This document shows, in pieces, positions 34,074 to 43,543 of a DNA stretch of 64,000 bases (position 1 is its first letter; each line of letters starts with the position of its first letter). Location: positions 2,914,001 to 2,978,000 of the forward strand of contig NZ_CP011853.1 of NCBI RefSeq assembly GCF_001305675.1, in the 5' to 3' direction. The translations under genes were made by a program, and so were the position numbers. The stretch is from Gordonia phthalatica. Lineage in GTDB: Bacteria; Actinomycetota; Actinomycetes; Mycobacteriales; Mycobacteriaceae. Below the pieces are notes generated by a model, which worked only from the letters and a program-made list of their open reading frames with translations, did no database searches and was not told the DNA's origin.

Positions 34074-34965
34074 ATGGGCGAATTCGGCGTACATCGAAAA
34101 CCGGAACTGAAGGCGCTGGGACTGGACGATGCGGCGATCAGGAGGGCGCAGGCCGCAGGCGACCTGGAGCGACTGCGATCCGCCTGGTACGCCGAGCGGC
34201 TTCACAACGCCGATGTGGCGGCTGCAGTGCGCGCGGGCGGTGTCCTCGGATGCGTCTCAGCACTCAGACTGCACGGCTTGTGGGTGCCACCAGGCTATTC
34301 CGATCTCCACATTCGAAGAACCAAAGCGCTCCGCGGACCGGGCGACCTGATCGGCTGCCGCCCATTTCGAGGTCGCCCACTGCCGGCGACCTCAGCAGTC
34401 GATCCTGTCGTGTACGCACTGGCGTGCGCCGCGCGATGCATGACCGCAGAGGACTGGATCGCGGTGTGCGATTCGTACCTCAACCTGCGCGGCGTCCACG
34501 TGGACGAGTTGCGCGCAGACATCGCGCCCTACGGAGGAGCCACTGTCGACGCGCTGCTCGGATAAGGTCGACGGCCGATCCCAGTCCGGAACCGAAAGCA
34601 TCGCCAGGGTCCGGCTCCGCGCGCTCGGATTCAACGTTGTCGTGCAACCCAAGATCGATTACCGGATCTACGAAGGCCACCCGGACCTACGGATCGGCAA
34701 GTTGTTGATCGAATGCGACGGTGCGAAATTCCACTCGAAGGAGAAGGATCGAGAGAACGATTACACCCGAGATCGCAAGGCGTTGATCGAGGGATGGGAG
34801 TCCATGCGAGTCTCGTACCACCAAGTGATTCACAAAGACGAATGGGATGAGTTCGTCGAGGACGTCCGCGCATTCACCAACGAAGGCAGACACCGTTTTC
34901 GCGATCGACGGTCACTGGATGCACTGAAACGGTCACAGGAGATCTACCCGGACGAGGGCTACTGA
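34074..34965 (+). pseudogene. Frameshifted DUF559-type endonuclease-like gene
   Basis: The first frame (34074-34565) encodes a winged-helix/AbiEi-like N-terminal part beginning MGEFGVHRKPELKALG and ending at ALLG*. The second frame, from GAT at 34561, continues at once as DKVDGRSQSGTES and then encodes LLIECDGAKFHSKEKDRENDYTRDRKALIEGW, the DUF559/Vsr-like nuclease core with its conserved acidic and Lys/Arg positions. Removing one G from the GG at 34560-34561 joins both frames into one about 296-residue protein. It is therefore a recent +1 frameshift or a sequencing error. It lies between two copies of one structured repeat. Confidence 0.8.
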
Positions 34966-35045
34966 AATCTTCGTCCCCGTGACGCCTACCCCCGGGCAAT
35001 ACGTCCGACAGGTCGCGCCACGGGGACGAACTCTGCACGCCGATC
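34964..35045 (+). repeat. Structured palindromic repeat, copy 2 (downstream of DUF559-type gene)
   Basis: The left arm TCTTCGTCCCCGTGA begins at the stop codon of the broken gene. The right arm CACGGGGACGAA is at 35019-35030. Inner hairpins (GCCT/GGGC and CGAC/GTCG) keep pairing although the bases differ from copy 1. The copies are direct repeats over most of their length. Confidence 0.7.
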
Positions 35046-35047
35046 CC

Positions 35048-35097
35048 ATCGTCAATCGATAGTTGACGATTGTCTCGCGTCAACCTACAGTTGACGC
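35048..35097 (+). promoter_or_regulatory. Tandem operators over a leaderless promoter
   Basis: Site 1 is ATCGTCAA-N7-TTGACGAT (35048-35070); site 2 is GCGTCAAC-N5-GTTGACGC (35077-35097). Both contain CGTCAA-N7-TTGACG, with centres 28 bp apart. The right half of site 1 is a -35 box (TTGACG) and site 2 covers a -10 box (TACAGT, 35086-35091) at 17-bp spacing. The start point would be at the ATG, so the message is leaderless. The encoded HTH protein is the obvious binder. Confidence 0.75.
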
Positions 35098-35832
35098 ATG
35101 TCTGAGAACACCCCCATCACACCCACCGTCCGACTCGACGACCTCATCGCCGCCATCAAGAAGGTGCACGACGATCCGCTGGAGCAGCTCTCCGACGCGG
35201 TGCTCGCCGCCGACCACCTGGGCGAGGTCTCCGACCATCTCATCGGCCACTTCGTCGACCAGGCCCGCCGCACCGGCGCCTCGTGGACCCAGATCGGCGC
35301 GAGCATGGGCGTCACCAAACAAGCCGTGGCGAAACGGTTCTCGCCGAAGGACCCCGGGACCGGCGGCGACCTCGACGCGTCGCAGGGCTTCAACAACTTC
35401 ACCCCGCGGGCCCGCAACGTCGCGGCCGCCGCGCACAACCACGCGAAGACGACCGGCAGCATCGAAGTGACGCCCGCGCACCTGCTGCTCGGCCTGCTCG
35501 ACGACCGCGAGTCGCTCGGCGTCACCCTGCTGACGAAGCTCGGCGCGGACGGTGATGCGCTGGTCGAGGCCGTCGAGAAATCACTCCCGGCCCCGACCGA
35601 GACTCCCGAACTGATCCCCTACGACGCCGGCGCACGCAAGGCACTGGAGCTGACGTTCCGGCACGCGCTGCGCCTGGAGCACAGCTACATCGGGACCGAG
35701 CACATCGTCCTGGCACTGCTGGAGGTGGAGAACGGAACCGGTCCGCTGAGCGACGCCGGCGTCACGCCCGAGGCATTCGAAGCTCAGCTGGTCGACATCC
35801 TCGCCTCGTTCCACACGGTGAAGGAGGACTAG
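35098..35832 (+). CDS. HTH and Clp N-terminal domain regulator
   Basis: This 244-residue protein has an N-terminal HTH with WTQIGASMGVTKQAVAKRF (about 62-80). Two Clp_N repeats follow, seen in ARNVAAAAHNHAKTTGSIEVTPAHLLLGLLDD and ALRLEHSYIGTEHIVLALLEVENG. Related actinobacterial proteins link DNA binding to a substrate/adaptor-type Clp fold with no ATPase part. The tandem operator directly over its promoter suggests autorepression. What signal the Clp-like part senses is not known. Downstream uppS is convergent. Confidence 0.8.
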   Translation: MSENTPITPTVRLDDLIAAIKKVHDDPLEQLSDAVLAADHLGEVSDHLIGHFVDQARRTGASWTQIGASMGVTKQAVAKRFSPKDPGTGGDLDASQGFNNFTPRARNVAAAAHNHAKTTGSIEVTPAHLLLGLLDDRESLGVTLLTKLGADGDALVEAVEKSLPAPTETPELIPYDAGARKALELTFRHALRLEHSYIGTEHIVLALLEVENGTGPLSDAGVTPEAFEAQLVDILASFHTVKED

Positions 35833-35839
35833 TGAAGCG

Positions 35840-36640
35840 CTAAGCGCTGCCGAACCGGCGGTCGCGCTTGGCGTATTCGAGGCAGGCGGCCCAGAGGTCG
35901 CGGCGGTCGAAGTCGGGGAACAGCTTCTCCTGGTAGACCATCTCGGCGTACGCGCTCTGCCACAGCAGGAAGTTCGACAGCCGCTGCTCGCCGGACGGGC
36001 GGAGGAAGAGGTCGACGTCGGGCATGTCCGGCTCGTCGAGGTACTTGGCGAAGCTCGCCTCGGTGATGCGGTCGGGGTCGATCTCGCCGCGGGCCGCGCG
36101 TCGCGCGATCTCCCGGGCGGCGTCGGCGATCTCCGCACGACCGCCGTAGTTGACGCACATGGTGAGGGTCATGACCGTGTTGTTCTTGGTCAGTTCCTCG
36201 GCGATCTCGAGTTCCTTGATGACGCTGCGCCACAGCTTGGGTCGACGACCGGCCCAGCGGACGCGGACGCCCATCTCGTTCATCTCGTCGCGGCGACGGT
36301 GGATGACGTCGCGATTGAAGCCCATGAGGAACTTGACCTCCTCGGGGCTGCGCGACCAGTTCTCCGTCGAGAAGGCATACGCCGACAGGTGGGTCACGCC
36401 CATCTCGATGCAGCCGCAGACGGCGTCCATCAGGACGGCCTCGCCGCGCTTGTGGCCCTCGGTGCGCGGCAGTCCACGCTCCTGCGCCCAGCGACCGTTG
36501 CCGTCCATGACCAGCGCGATGTGCTTGGGCACCAGCTCGGCGGGGATCTCCGGCGGCGTCGCGCCGGACGGGTGCGGATCCGGCGGCCGCACCGCGACGG
36601 GGGCGGGCGCGGACTTCGCGCGGCGGATGAGACGGGCCAT
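35840..36640 (-). CDS. uppS: Isoprenyl (decaprenyl/undecaprenyl) diphosphate synthase
   Basis: This 266-residue cis-prenyltransferase extends an allylic diphosphate to the lipid carrier used for cell-wall building. Signature ALVMDGNGRWA near residue 42 has the catalytic Asp. Further conserved blocks are AYAFSTENWSRSPEEV and VDLFLRPSGEQRLSNFLLWQSAYAE near the C-terminus. The gene lies downstream of recO on the same strand, as in M. tuberculosis. The final chain length is not readable from sequence. Confidence 0.95.
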   Translation of the reverse strand: MARLIRRAKSAPAPVAVRPPDPHPSGATPPEIPAELVPKHIALVMDGNGRWAQERGLPRTEGHKRGEAVLMDAVCGCIEMGVTHLSAYAFSTENWSRSPEEVKFLMGFNRDVIHRRRDEMNEMGVRVRWAGRRPKLWRSVIKELEIAEELTKNNTVMTLTMCVNYGGRAEIADAAREIARRAARGEIDPDRITEASFAKYLDEPDMPDVDLFLRPSGEQRLSNFLLWQSAYAEMVYQEKLFPDFDRRDLWAACLEYAKRDRRFGSA

Positions 36641-36653
36641 CAGCTCCGGCCTT

Positions 36654-37445
36654 TCATGCGGTCTCGACGACTGCGGGTTCGGGGGTGGTCGGGCGCTCGA
36701 TCAGCCTATGCGGCGCCTGCCGTTCGATGAGCGGCAAGGTGCGCAGCTGGCGCTCGAGATGCCACTGGAGGTGCGCGGCGGTGAGGCCGGTGGCCTGCCT
36801 GCGCTGGGAGTCGGTGGCGGCGGCGACCGCATCCCACTCCCCGCGCGCCAGCGACTCCATCAGATCCAGCACGCCGAGCGACGGGGTCGCCGCGCCCGCG
36901 GGACGACAGTGCACGCAGACTGCACCGCCGGCGGCGACGTGGAACGCGCGGTGCGGCCCGGGCTGCGCGCAGCGCGCGCACACCGTGAGCGCGGGCATCC
37001 AGCCGGCCGACGACATGGCGCGCAGCAGGAAGGCGTCGAGGATCAACTGGCGGTCGCGGCGGTTCTCGGCGAGCGCTTCGAGGGCGCCGACGGTCAACCG
37101 GTGCAGATGCTGCGCGGGCGCGCGTTCCTCGCCGGCCAGACGTTCGGCGGTCTCGAGGACGGCGCACGCGGTGGTGTACCGGCCGTAGTCGGCGACGATC
37201 GCGTCGCTGAACGCGTGCAGGCTGTAGACCTGCGTGATGATGTCGAGGTTGCGGCCGGGATAGAAGTGGACGTCGACGTGTGCGAACGGTTCGAGTCGCG
37301 CGCCGAACTTGGAGCGGGTCCGACGAACACCCTTCGCGACGGCGCGGACCAGGCCGTGCTCGGCGGTGAGGAAGGTGATGATGCGGTCGGCCTCGCCCAG
37401 CTTGTGCTGGCGCAGCACCACCGCTTCATCCTGATAGAACCTCAC
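36654..37445 (-). CDS. recO: DNA repair protein RecO
   Basis: This 263-residue protein has an N-terminal OB-fold (RFYQDEAVVLRQHKLGEADRIITFLTAEHGLVRAVAKGVRR) and a helical domain. A zinc finger, CARC...CVHC (about 174-177 and 196-199), is also present. RecO loads RecA onto SSB-coated DNA with RecR. The GTG at 37445 matches homologues. It is 14 bp from uppS, so they share an operon. Confidence 0.93.
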   Translation of the reverse strand: MRFYQDEAVVLRQHKLGEADRIITFLTAEHGLVRAVAKGVRRTRSKFGARLEPFAHVDVHFYPGRNLDIITQVYSLHAFSDAIVADYGRYTTACAVLETAERLAGEERAPAQHLHRLTVGALEALAENRRDRQLILDAFLLRAMSSAGWMPALTVCARCAQPGPHRAFHVAAGGAVCVHCRPAGAATPSLGVLDLMESLARGEWDAVAAATDSQRRQATGLTAAHLQWHLERQLRTLPLIERQAPHRLIERPTTPEPAVVETA

Positions 37446-37496
37446 CGACCCATTGTGTCACCGGGTGCCGACAACTCCCAGCGGGCACGCGGGGAG

Positions 37497-38327
37497 TCAG
37501 GATGCACCGACGAACGCCCGGAGCTCCTCGGCGAACCGTTCCGGCTGGTCTTCGGGAATCAGCGTTCCGGAGTCGGCGATCTCCACGAGCGTCGCGTTCG
37601 GGAACTCGTCGACCATCTGCCGCGCATGCTCCACCGGCATCAACCGGTCGTCGGTGGCCCACAGCAGCAGGACCGGCCGATCGAACGAGACCACCTGTCG
37701 ATGCCAATCCAGCAGCACGTCCGACGACGGCGTGCCGGTCACGAACTTCCGGAGATCGCGGCGGATGTCGGCGTCGTCGAAGGCGTGACTGAACCAGTCG
37801 TCCATCACGGCGTCCGGGATCCGCCCGTTCAGCAGGCCGCCGTACGCGGGCTTGCCGTGCCGGAACAGGGACAGCTGCGTCAGCCGGGTGAGCAGCCAGG
37901 TCCCGCCGGGGATGCGGCAGAGCGCGGCGGCGGGGCGAGCGGACTTGGGCGGGAAGTTGTCGTACGCCTCGCACGACGCGAGCACCATCCGGCCGAGCCG
38001 TTCGTCGCGACCCTCGGAGACGAGGAACTGGCCGCCGCCCCAGTCGTTGAGGATCAGGGTCACATCGTGCAGGTCGAGCGCCTCCATGAAGTCGGCGATG
38101 ATCTGGCATTGTCCGGCGTGACTGAGGTCGGCGGACGGGTTCATCGCCTGGCGTTGCGCACCGAGCGGCCAGGTGGGAGCGATGCAACGATAATCGTCGA
38201 GCAGCGGGATCACCCGTCGCCACTGCGTCCGGTTCATCAGGAGCCCGTGCCCGAACAGGAGCACCGGACCGTCACCTCCCGTGTCGAGGTAGTCGATGGT
38301 CCCGGCGTCCAGTTCTACGCTCCCCAT
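37497..38327 (-). CDS. Alpha/beta hydrolase of haloalkane-dehalogenase type
   Basis: This 276-residue protein has the oxyanion region LLFGHGLLMNRTQW near residue 22. The nucleophile elbow contains NDWGGG, where Asp replaces Ser as in haloalkane dehalogenases and epoxide hydrolases. A later acid near LLWATDDRLMP is in the position of the catalytic acid, and the final His is not obvious. The real substrate is unknown. It is divergent from the YWTD propeller gene. The ATG at 38327 is chosen over upstream open frame. Confidence 0.8.
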   Translation of the reverse strand: MGSVELDAGTIDYLDTGGDGPVLLFGHGLLMNRTQWRRVIPLLDDYRCIAPTWPLGAQRQAMNPSADLSHAGQCQIIADFMEALDLHDVTLILNDWGGGQFLVSEGRDERLGRMVLASCEAYDNFPPKSARPAAALCRIPGGTWLLTRLTQLSLFRHGKPAYGGLLNGRIPDAVMDDWFSHAFDDADIRRDLRKFVTGTPSSDVLLDWHRQVVSFDRPVLLLWATDDRLMPVEHARQMVDEFPNATLVEIADSGTLIPEDQPERFAEELRAFVGAS

Positions 38328-38413
38328 CTGTCGATGGTCGCGCACATCCGCGCCGATGTCGAGTGATCGGACTACGCTCGAGATCTCACCGCCCGCAGGC
38401 GACAGGAGTGCCC

Positions 38414-39295
38414 ATGACCGCAATGATCGCGTTGGGCCTGGCCTCGCGCAGCATCCTCTCCATCGACGTCGACGACGGGTCGGTCCGCACGATCCTCAGC
38501 CGCGACGGCGCCTACTGCCCCGACGGCGTCGCGGTGGTCGGCGACACCGTCTATTGGACGACGATGGGCAAGCCCGCGATCCGGCCCGACGTCGAGGGCG
38601 AGGCCAAGTACGACTACTCCGCCGCCGACGGCGGACTCCACGCGATCGGACTCGACGGTTCAGGCCGCCGCGATCTCCTCCCGTCCGGCACCATCGTCAC
38701 CGGCAAGCAGCTCGTGTCCGACGGGACGCGGCTGTACTGGGGCGACCGCGAGGGGCGCCGGGTGTCGTCGTGCCGACCCGACGGGAGCGACGTCGCCGAC
38801 CTGATCGTGAATCCCGCCGAGCCGGACCGGATGGCCGAATGCGTCGGCGTCGCGGTGGCGGACGGCTATCTCTACTGGACGCAGAAGGGGCCGTCGAAGG
38901 GTGGGCGCGGCCGGATCTTCCGGGCCGGTCTGGCCGTGCCGGACGGGCAACCGCCCGAGTCGCGGACCGACGTGGAACTGCTGTGGGACTCGCTGCCCGA
39001 ACCCATCGACCTCGCCGTCGCCGACGGGCACCTGTACTGGACAGACCGGGGCGCAGAACCCAACGGGAACACGCTCAACCGAGCTCTGCTGCCGATGGTC
39101 GGGCAGCCCGGCGCCGAACCGGAGATCCTGGCGCGCGGCCTGCAGGAGGCCATCGGCCTCGCGGTCGACGCAGCAGCGGGCGTCGTCTACGTCTCCGATC
39201 TGGGCGGGACCATCCGGGCGGTCGCGCTCGACGGGACCGGCGACCGTGTCGTGGTGGATCTGGGCGAGAAGGTGACGGGCGTGGCGCTGACCTAG
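38414..39295 (+). CDS. YWTD-type beta-propeller protein
   Basis: This 293-residue protein has repeated LDL-receptor YWTD-like units: VYWTTMG near 47, LYWGDREG near 112, LYWTQKG near 157 and LYWTDRG near 212. The spacing of about 45-55 residues suits a six-bladed propeller. No signal peptide is evident, so it is probably cytoplasmic. Ligand or enzymatic role unknown. The ATG follows AGGAG. Its end overlaps era by 4 bp (convergent). Confidence 0.75.
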   Translation: MTAMIALGLASRSILSIDVDDGSVRTILSRDGAYCPDGVAVVGDTVYWTTMGKPAIRPDVEGEAKYDYSAADGGLHAIGLDGSGRRDLLPSGTIVTGKQLVSDGTRLYWGDREGRRVSSCRPDGSDVADLIVNPAEPDRMAECVGVAVADGYLYWTQKGPSKGGRGRIFRAGLAVPDGQPPESRTDVELLWDSLPEPIDLAVADGHLYWTDRGAEPNGNTLNRALLPMVGQPGAEPEILARGLQEAIGLAVDAAAGVVYVSDLGGTIRAVALDGTGDRVVVDLGEKVTGVALT

Positions 39296-40215
39296 AAGCC
39301 CAACCGCCCCAACTGCTTGGGGTCGCGCTGCCAGTCCTTGGCGACCTTCACGTGCAGGTCCAGATAGATGCGGGTGCCGAGGAGGCGTTCGATCTGCGCG
39401 CGGGCCGTGGTGCCGACCTCCTTGAGGCGGGAGCCCTTGCGGCCGATGATGATGCCCTTCTGGGAGTCGCGCTCCACGTAGAGGATGGCGTGGACGTCGA
39501 CGATGTCGGAGTCCTCGCGCGGGATCACCTCTTCGATGACGACGGCCAGCGAGTGCGGCAGCTCGTCGCGGACGCCCTCGAGGGCGGCTTCGCGGATGAA
39601 CTCGGCCATCAGGACCTGCTCGGGCTCGTCGGTGAGCTCGCCGTCCGGGTAGAACGCGGGGCCCTCCTCGCAGAGGGAGACCAGGACGTCGCCGAGGACG
39701 TCGAGCTGCTTGCCGGACTTGGCCGAACACGGCACCACCTCGGCGTCGGGCCCCATCAGCTTCGACAGTTCCAGCAGCTGCTCGACCACCTTGTCGTGGC
39801 CGACGCGGTCGATCTTGGTGACGATGCCGACTTTGCGGGTGCGCGGCGTGGTGGCCATGATCTCTTCGATGATCCGGCGGTCGCCGGGGCCGATGGCCTC
39901 GTCGGCCGGGATGCAGACGCCGATGATGTCGACCTCGGAGTAGGTCTCGCGGACCAGGTCGTTGAGGCGTTTGCCGAGGAGGGTGCGCGGCTTGTGGAGT
40001 CCGGGGGTGTCGACCAGGATCAGCTGCGCGTCGGGCCGGGTGACGATGCCGCGGATGGTGTGCCGGGTGGTCTGCGGCCGGTTGGAGGTGATGGCCACCT
40101 TGTCGCCGACGAGGGCGTTGGTGAGCGTCGACTTGCCGGTGTTGGGTCGCCCGACGAAGCACACGAAGCCGGAGCGGAAGGTACCGTCGCGGTTGGTGTC
40201 AGCGGTCTTGGTCAC
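39292..40215 (-). CDS. era: Era-family GTPase
   Basis: This 307-residue Era-type GTPase has G1 GRPNTGKST (about 17-25), switch/G3 VDTPG (about 68-72), G4 TKID near 127, and a KH RNA-binding domain at the C-terminus (GRKGSRLKE). It assists 30S maturation. It lies just downstream of the CDA-like, CBS/CNNM, ybeY and phoH genes on the same strand, the conserved mycobacterial order. No truncation. Confidence 0.95.
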   Translation of the reverse strand: MTKTADTNRDGTFRSGFVCFVGRPNTGKSTLTNALVGDKVAITSNRPQTTRHTIRGIVTRPDAQLILVDTPGLHKPRTLLGKRLNDLVRETYSEVDIIGVCIPADEAIGPGDRRIIEEIMATTPRTRKVGIVTKIDRVGHDKVVEQLLELSKLMGPDAEVVPCSAKSGKQLDVLGDVLVSLCEEGPAFYPDGELTDEPEQVLMAEFIREAALEGVRDELPHSLAVVIEEVIPREDSDIVDVHAILYVERDSQKGIIIGRKGSRLKEVGTTARAQIERLLGTRIYLDLHVKVAKDWQRDPKQLGRLGF

Positions 40216-40218
40216 GGG

Positions 40219-40539
40219 TCAGTTCTCCTTCACATGGCCGGCGGGATCGGTGACGATCACCGTGGCGGCCGGGGAAATCTCGTGCAGCAGGGCGATGCCC
40301 GCGTCGTCGGCGCTGCCGCCGAACAGCAGACCGGCCTCGAAGCCCGGTGCGCCGGAGGCGAGGGCCGTCGCGGCCGCCACCTGCAGGGCGGTCAGCGTCA
40401 GATGGGTGCGCTCGACGGGGGCGCCGGCATACGTACGACCGTCCGTGTCGCGCACGGCGGCCCCCTGCCCGCCGCCGGTGCGGCCGGCCGCGCCGCGCGC
40501 CAGGATCAGCAGTTTGGCGTCTTCGTCATCGAGCGTCAT
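40219..40539 (-). CDS. Degenerate cytidine deaminase-like protein
   Basis: This 106-residue protein has cytidine-deaminase-like sequence (RTYAGAPVERTHLTLTALQVAAATALASG). The active-site Cys/Ala/Glu (CAE) expected at ALQ and the later PCxxC motif are absent. It is the conserved small gene between era and the CBS/CNNM gene in mycobacteria (Rv2365c-like). Catalysis is unlikely; a structural or regulatory role is possible. It overlaps the upstream gene by 14 bp. Confidence 0.7.
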   Translation of the reverse strand: MTLDDEDAKLLILARGAAGRTGGGQGAAVRDTDGRTYAGAPVERTHLTLTALQVAAATALASGAPGFEAGLLFGGSADDAGIALLHEISPAATVIVTDPAGHVKEN

Positions 40540-41863
40540 GGGTGTCCCCTTCGGTGGTGTCGGCCGCGGCGACGGCCTTCTTGCTGCGCCGCACGACGAC
40601 GGTCGTGATCCGCTGGCGGCCGAGTCGGTTGGGTCCGCCTTCGGCGGTCATCCGCAGGCCGTCGACCTTCACTTTGGCGCCGGGCAGCGGGACGCGCCCG
40701 AGGCGCAGTGCCAGCAGGCCGCCGACGGTGTCGACGTCGTCGAGGTCCAGGTCGATCTCGACGCCGAAGAGCTCTTCGAGGTCCTCCACCGGCAGTCGGG
40801 AGGAGACGCGGTAGACGCCGTCGGAGATCTCCTCGATGGGCGCGATCTCGTCGGTGTCGTACTCGTCGGAGATCTCGCCGACGATCTCCTCGAGGACGTC
40901 CTCGATGGTGACCAGGCCCGCGATGCCGCCGTACTCGTCCACCAGCAGCGCCATGTGGTTGCGTTTGGCCTGCATGTCGGCGAGGACGTCGTCGAGCGGT
41001 TTGGAGTCGGGCACGAACTCGGGGTCGCGCATCACGTCGCCGACGGTGATGCCGCTGGCCGCGTTCGACAGTTGCGGCAGCAGGCGTTCGACAACGTCCT
41101 TGAGGTAGACGACGCCGAGGACGTCGTCGGGGTTCTCGCCGATCACCGGGATGCGGGAGTGCCCGGACCGGACGGCCAGGCTCATGGCCTGCGCGGCGGA
41201 CTTGTCGTTCTCGATCCAGATCATCTCGGGCCGCGGCACCATGACCTCGCGGGCGTCGGTGTCGCCGAACTCGAAGACCGACTGGATCATCCGGCGCTCG
41301 TCGGCGTCGACGACGCCGCGCTCCTGCGCCATGTCGACCACCTCGCGGACCTCCACTTCGGTCGCGAACGGGCCGTTGCGGTAGCCCTTGCCCGGTGTCA
41401 GTGCGTTACCGGTGAGGATCAGGACGCGGGTGACGGGCCGCATCAGGACGCCGACGGCGGTCAGGATCGGGGCGGCGACCAGCGAGATGGAGTAGGCGTT
41501 CTGCCTGCCGAGCGTGCGCGGACCGACGCCGACTGCCACGAACGAGACGACGGTCATCGCGACGACGGTGACGGTGATGCCCCATCCGCTGCCGAGGGCG
41601 TCGACGCTGACGACGGCGACCAGCGCGGTGGCCGCGACCTCGCACAGCACGCGCAGCAGGACGGCGAGTCCGACGTAGGTGGCGCGCTGGTCGATGACGG
41701 CCTTGAGTCGTCGAGCACCGGCGCGGCCCTCCTTGAGGAGGTCGTCGGTGCGGGCGACGGAGACGGTGGCGAGCGCGGCGTCGGTGGCGGCGAACGTTCC
41801 CGCCAGGATCGTCAGCAGCGCAGCGACGCACAGATAGACGATGTCGCTGAGCATCGGCGACAT
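40526..41863 (-). CDS. CNNM/CorC-family (HlyC/TlyC) transporter-associated protein
   Basis: This 445-residue protein has a CNNM (DUF21) membrane domain with three to four helices at the N-terminus (IVYLCVAALLTILAGTF first). A CBS pair (EVMVPRPEMIWI and related, about 225-330) and a CorC_HlyC domain follow. Homologues transport or regulate Mg2+/Co2+. It is in the conserved cluster phoH-ybeY-CNNM-CDA-era. The exact substrate is not readable. Confidence 0.88.
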   Translation of the reverse strand: MSPMLSDIVYLCVAALLTILAGTFAATDAALATVSVARTDDLLKEGRAGARRLKAVIDQRATYVGLAVLLRVLCEVAATALVAVVSVDALGSGWGITVTVVAMTVVSFVAVGVGPRTLGRQNAYSISLVAAPILTAVGVLMRPVTRVLILTGNALTPGKGYRNGPFATEVEVREVVDMAQERGVVDADERRMIQSVFEFGDTDAREVMVPRPEMIWIENDKSAAQAMSLAVRSGHSRIPVIGENPDDVLGVVYLKDVVERLLPQLSNAASGITVGDVMRDPEFVPDSKPLDDVLADMQAKRNHMALLVDEYGGIAGLVTIEDVLEEIVGEISDEYDTDEIAPIEEISDGVYRVSSRLPVEDLEELFGVEIDLDLDDVDTVGGLLALRLGRVPLPGAKVKVDGLRMTAEGGPNRLGRQRITTVVVRRSKKAVAAADTTEGDTHDAR

Positions 41864-41866
41864 TCG

Positions 41867-42405
41867 CTAGCGTCCCTCCCGCTCGGAGAATCCGATGTTG
41901 TCGAGCAGTCGGGTGTCGCGGGCGGCCTGCTCCAGGAAGCGTTTGCGGTCGTCGCGCGCCGAGTACCAGTCGGTGATGATCTGGCCCTGCAGACCGAACA
42001 TCTCGCGTTCGTCCTCGGGTTCGGCGTGATCGAAGCCGAGGAGATGCAGGACGCCGTGGACGGTGAGGACGGCGAGCTCATGCTCGAAGCTGTGGCGCTG
42101 CGACTTGGCCTGCTCGGCCGCGAACTCCGGACACAGCACGATGTCGCCGAGCATCGCCGGGCCGGGATCGTCGGCGTCGGGGCGGCCGCCCGGGGTGAGC
42201 TCGTCCATCGGGAAGCTCATCACGTCGGTGGGCCCGGGGAGGTCCATCCACTGCACGTGGAGTTCGGCCATCGAGTCGGAGTCGATCAACTGGATCGAGA
42301 GCTCGGCGCCCTGGTGCACCTCCATCCGGCGCATTGCGAAGCGCGCGGCCTCGATGATCAGCTGTTCGGGGACGTCGATCCCCGATTCGTTGAAGAGTTC
42401 GATGC

Positions 42406-42409
<4 letters not shown>
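41867..42409 (-). CDS. ybeY: Endoribonuclease YbeY (rRNA maturation factor)
   Basis: This 180-residue metal-dependent RNase is needed for 16S rRNA processing. The metal motif HGVLHLLGFDHAEPEDE (about 118-134) gives the three His ligands in Hx3Hx5H. The ATG overlaps the phoH stop by 4 bp, so both are coupled. No truncation. Confidence 0.95.
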
Positions 42410-43446
<1,037 letters not shown>

Positions 43447-43543
43447 TAAGTTTTCTCTCCCGAGGTGGTGCGGTCGGCGGTATGGGTACTTCTCTCGAGT
43501 CTATCGCCGCAGGTGCAACGGTGCGACCGGGTATCGGTGCGGG

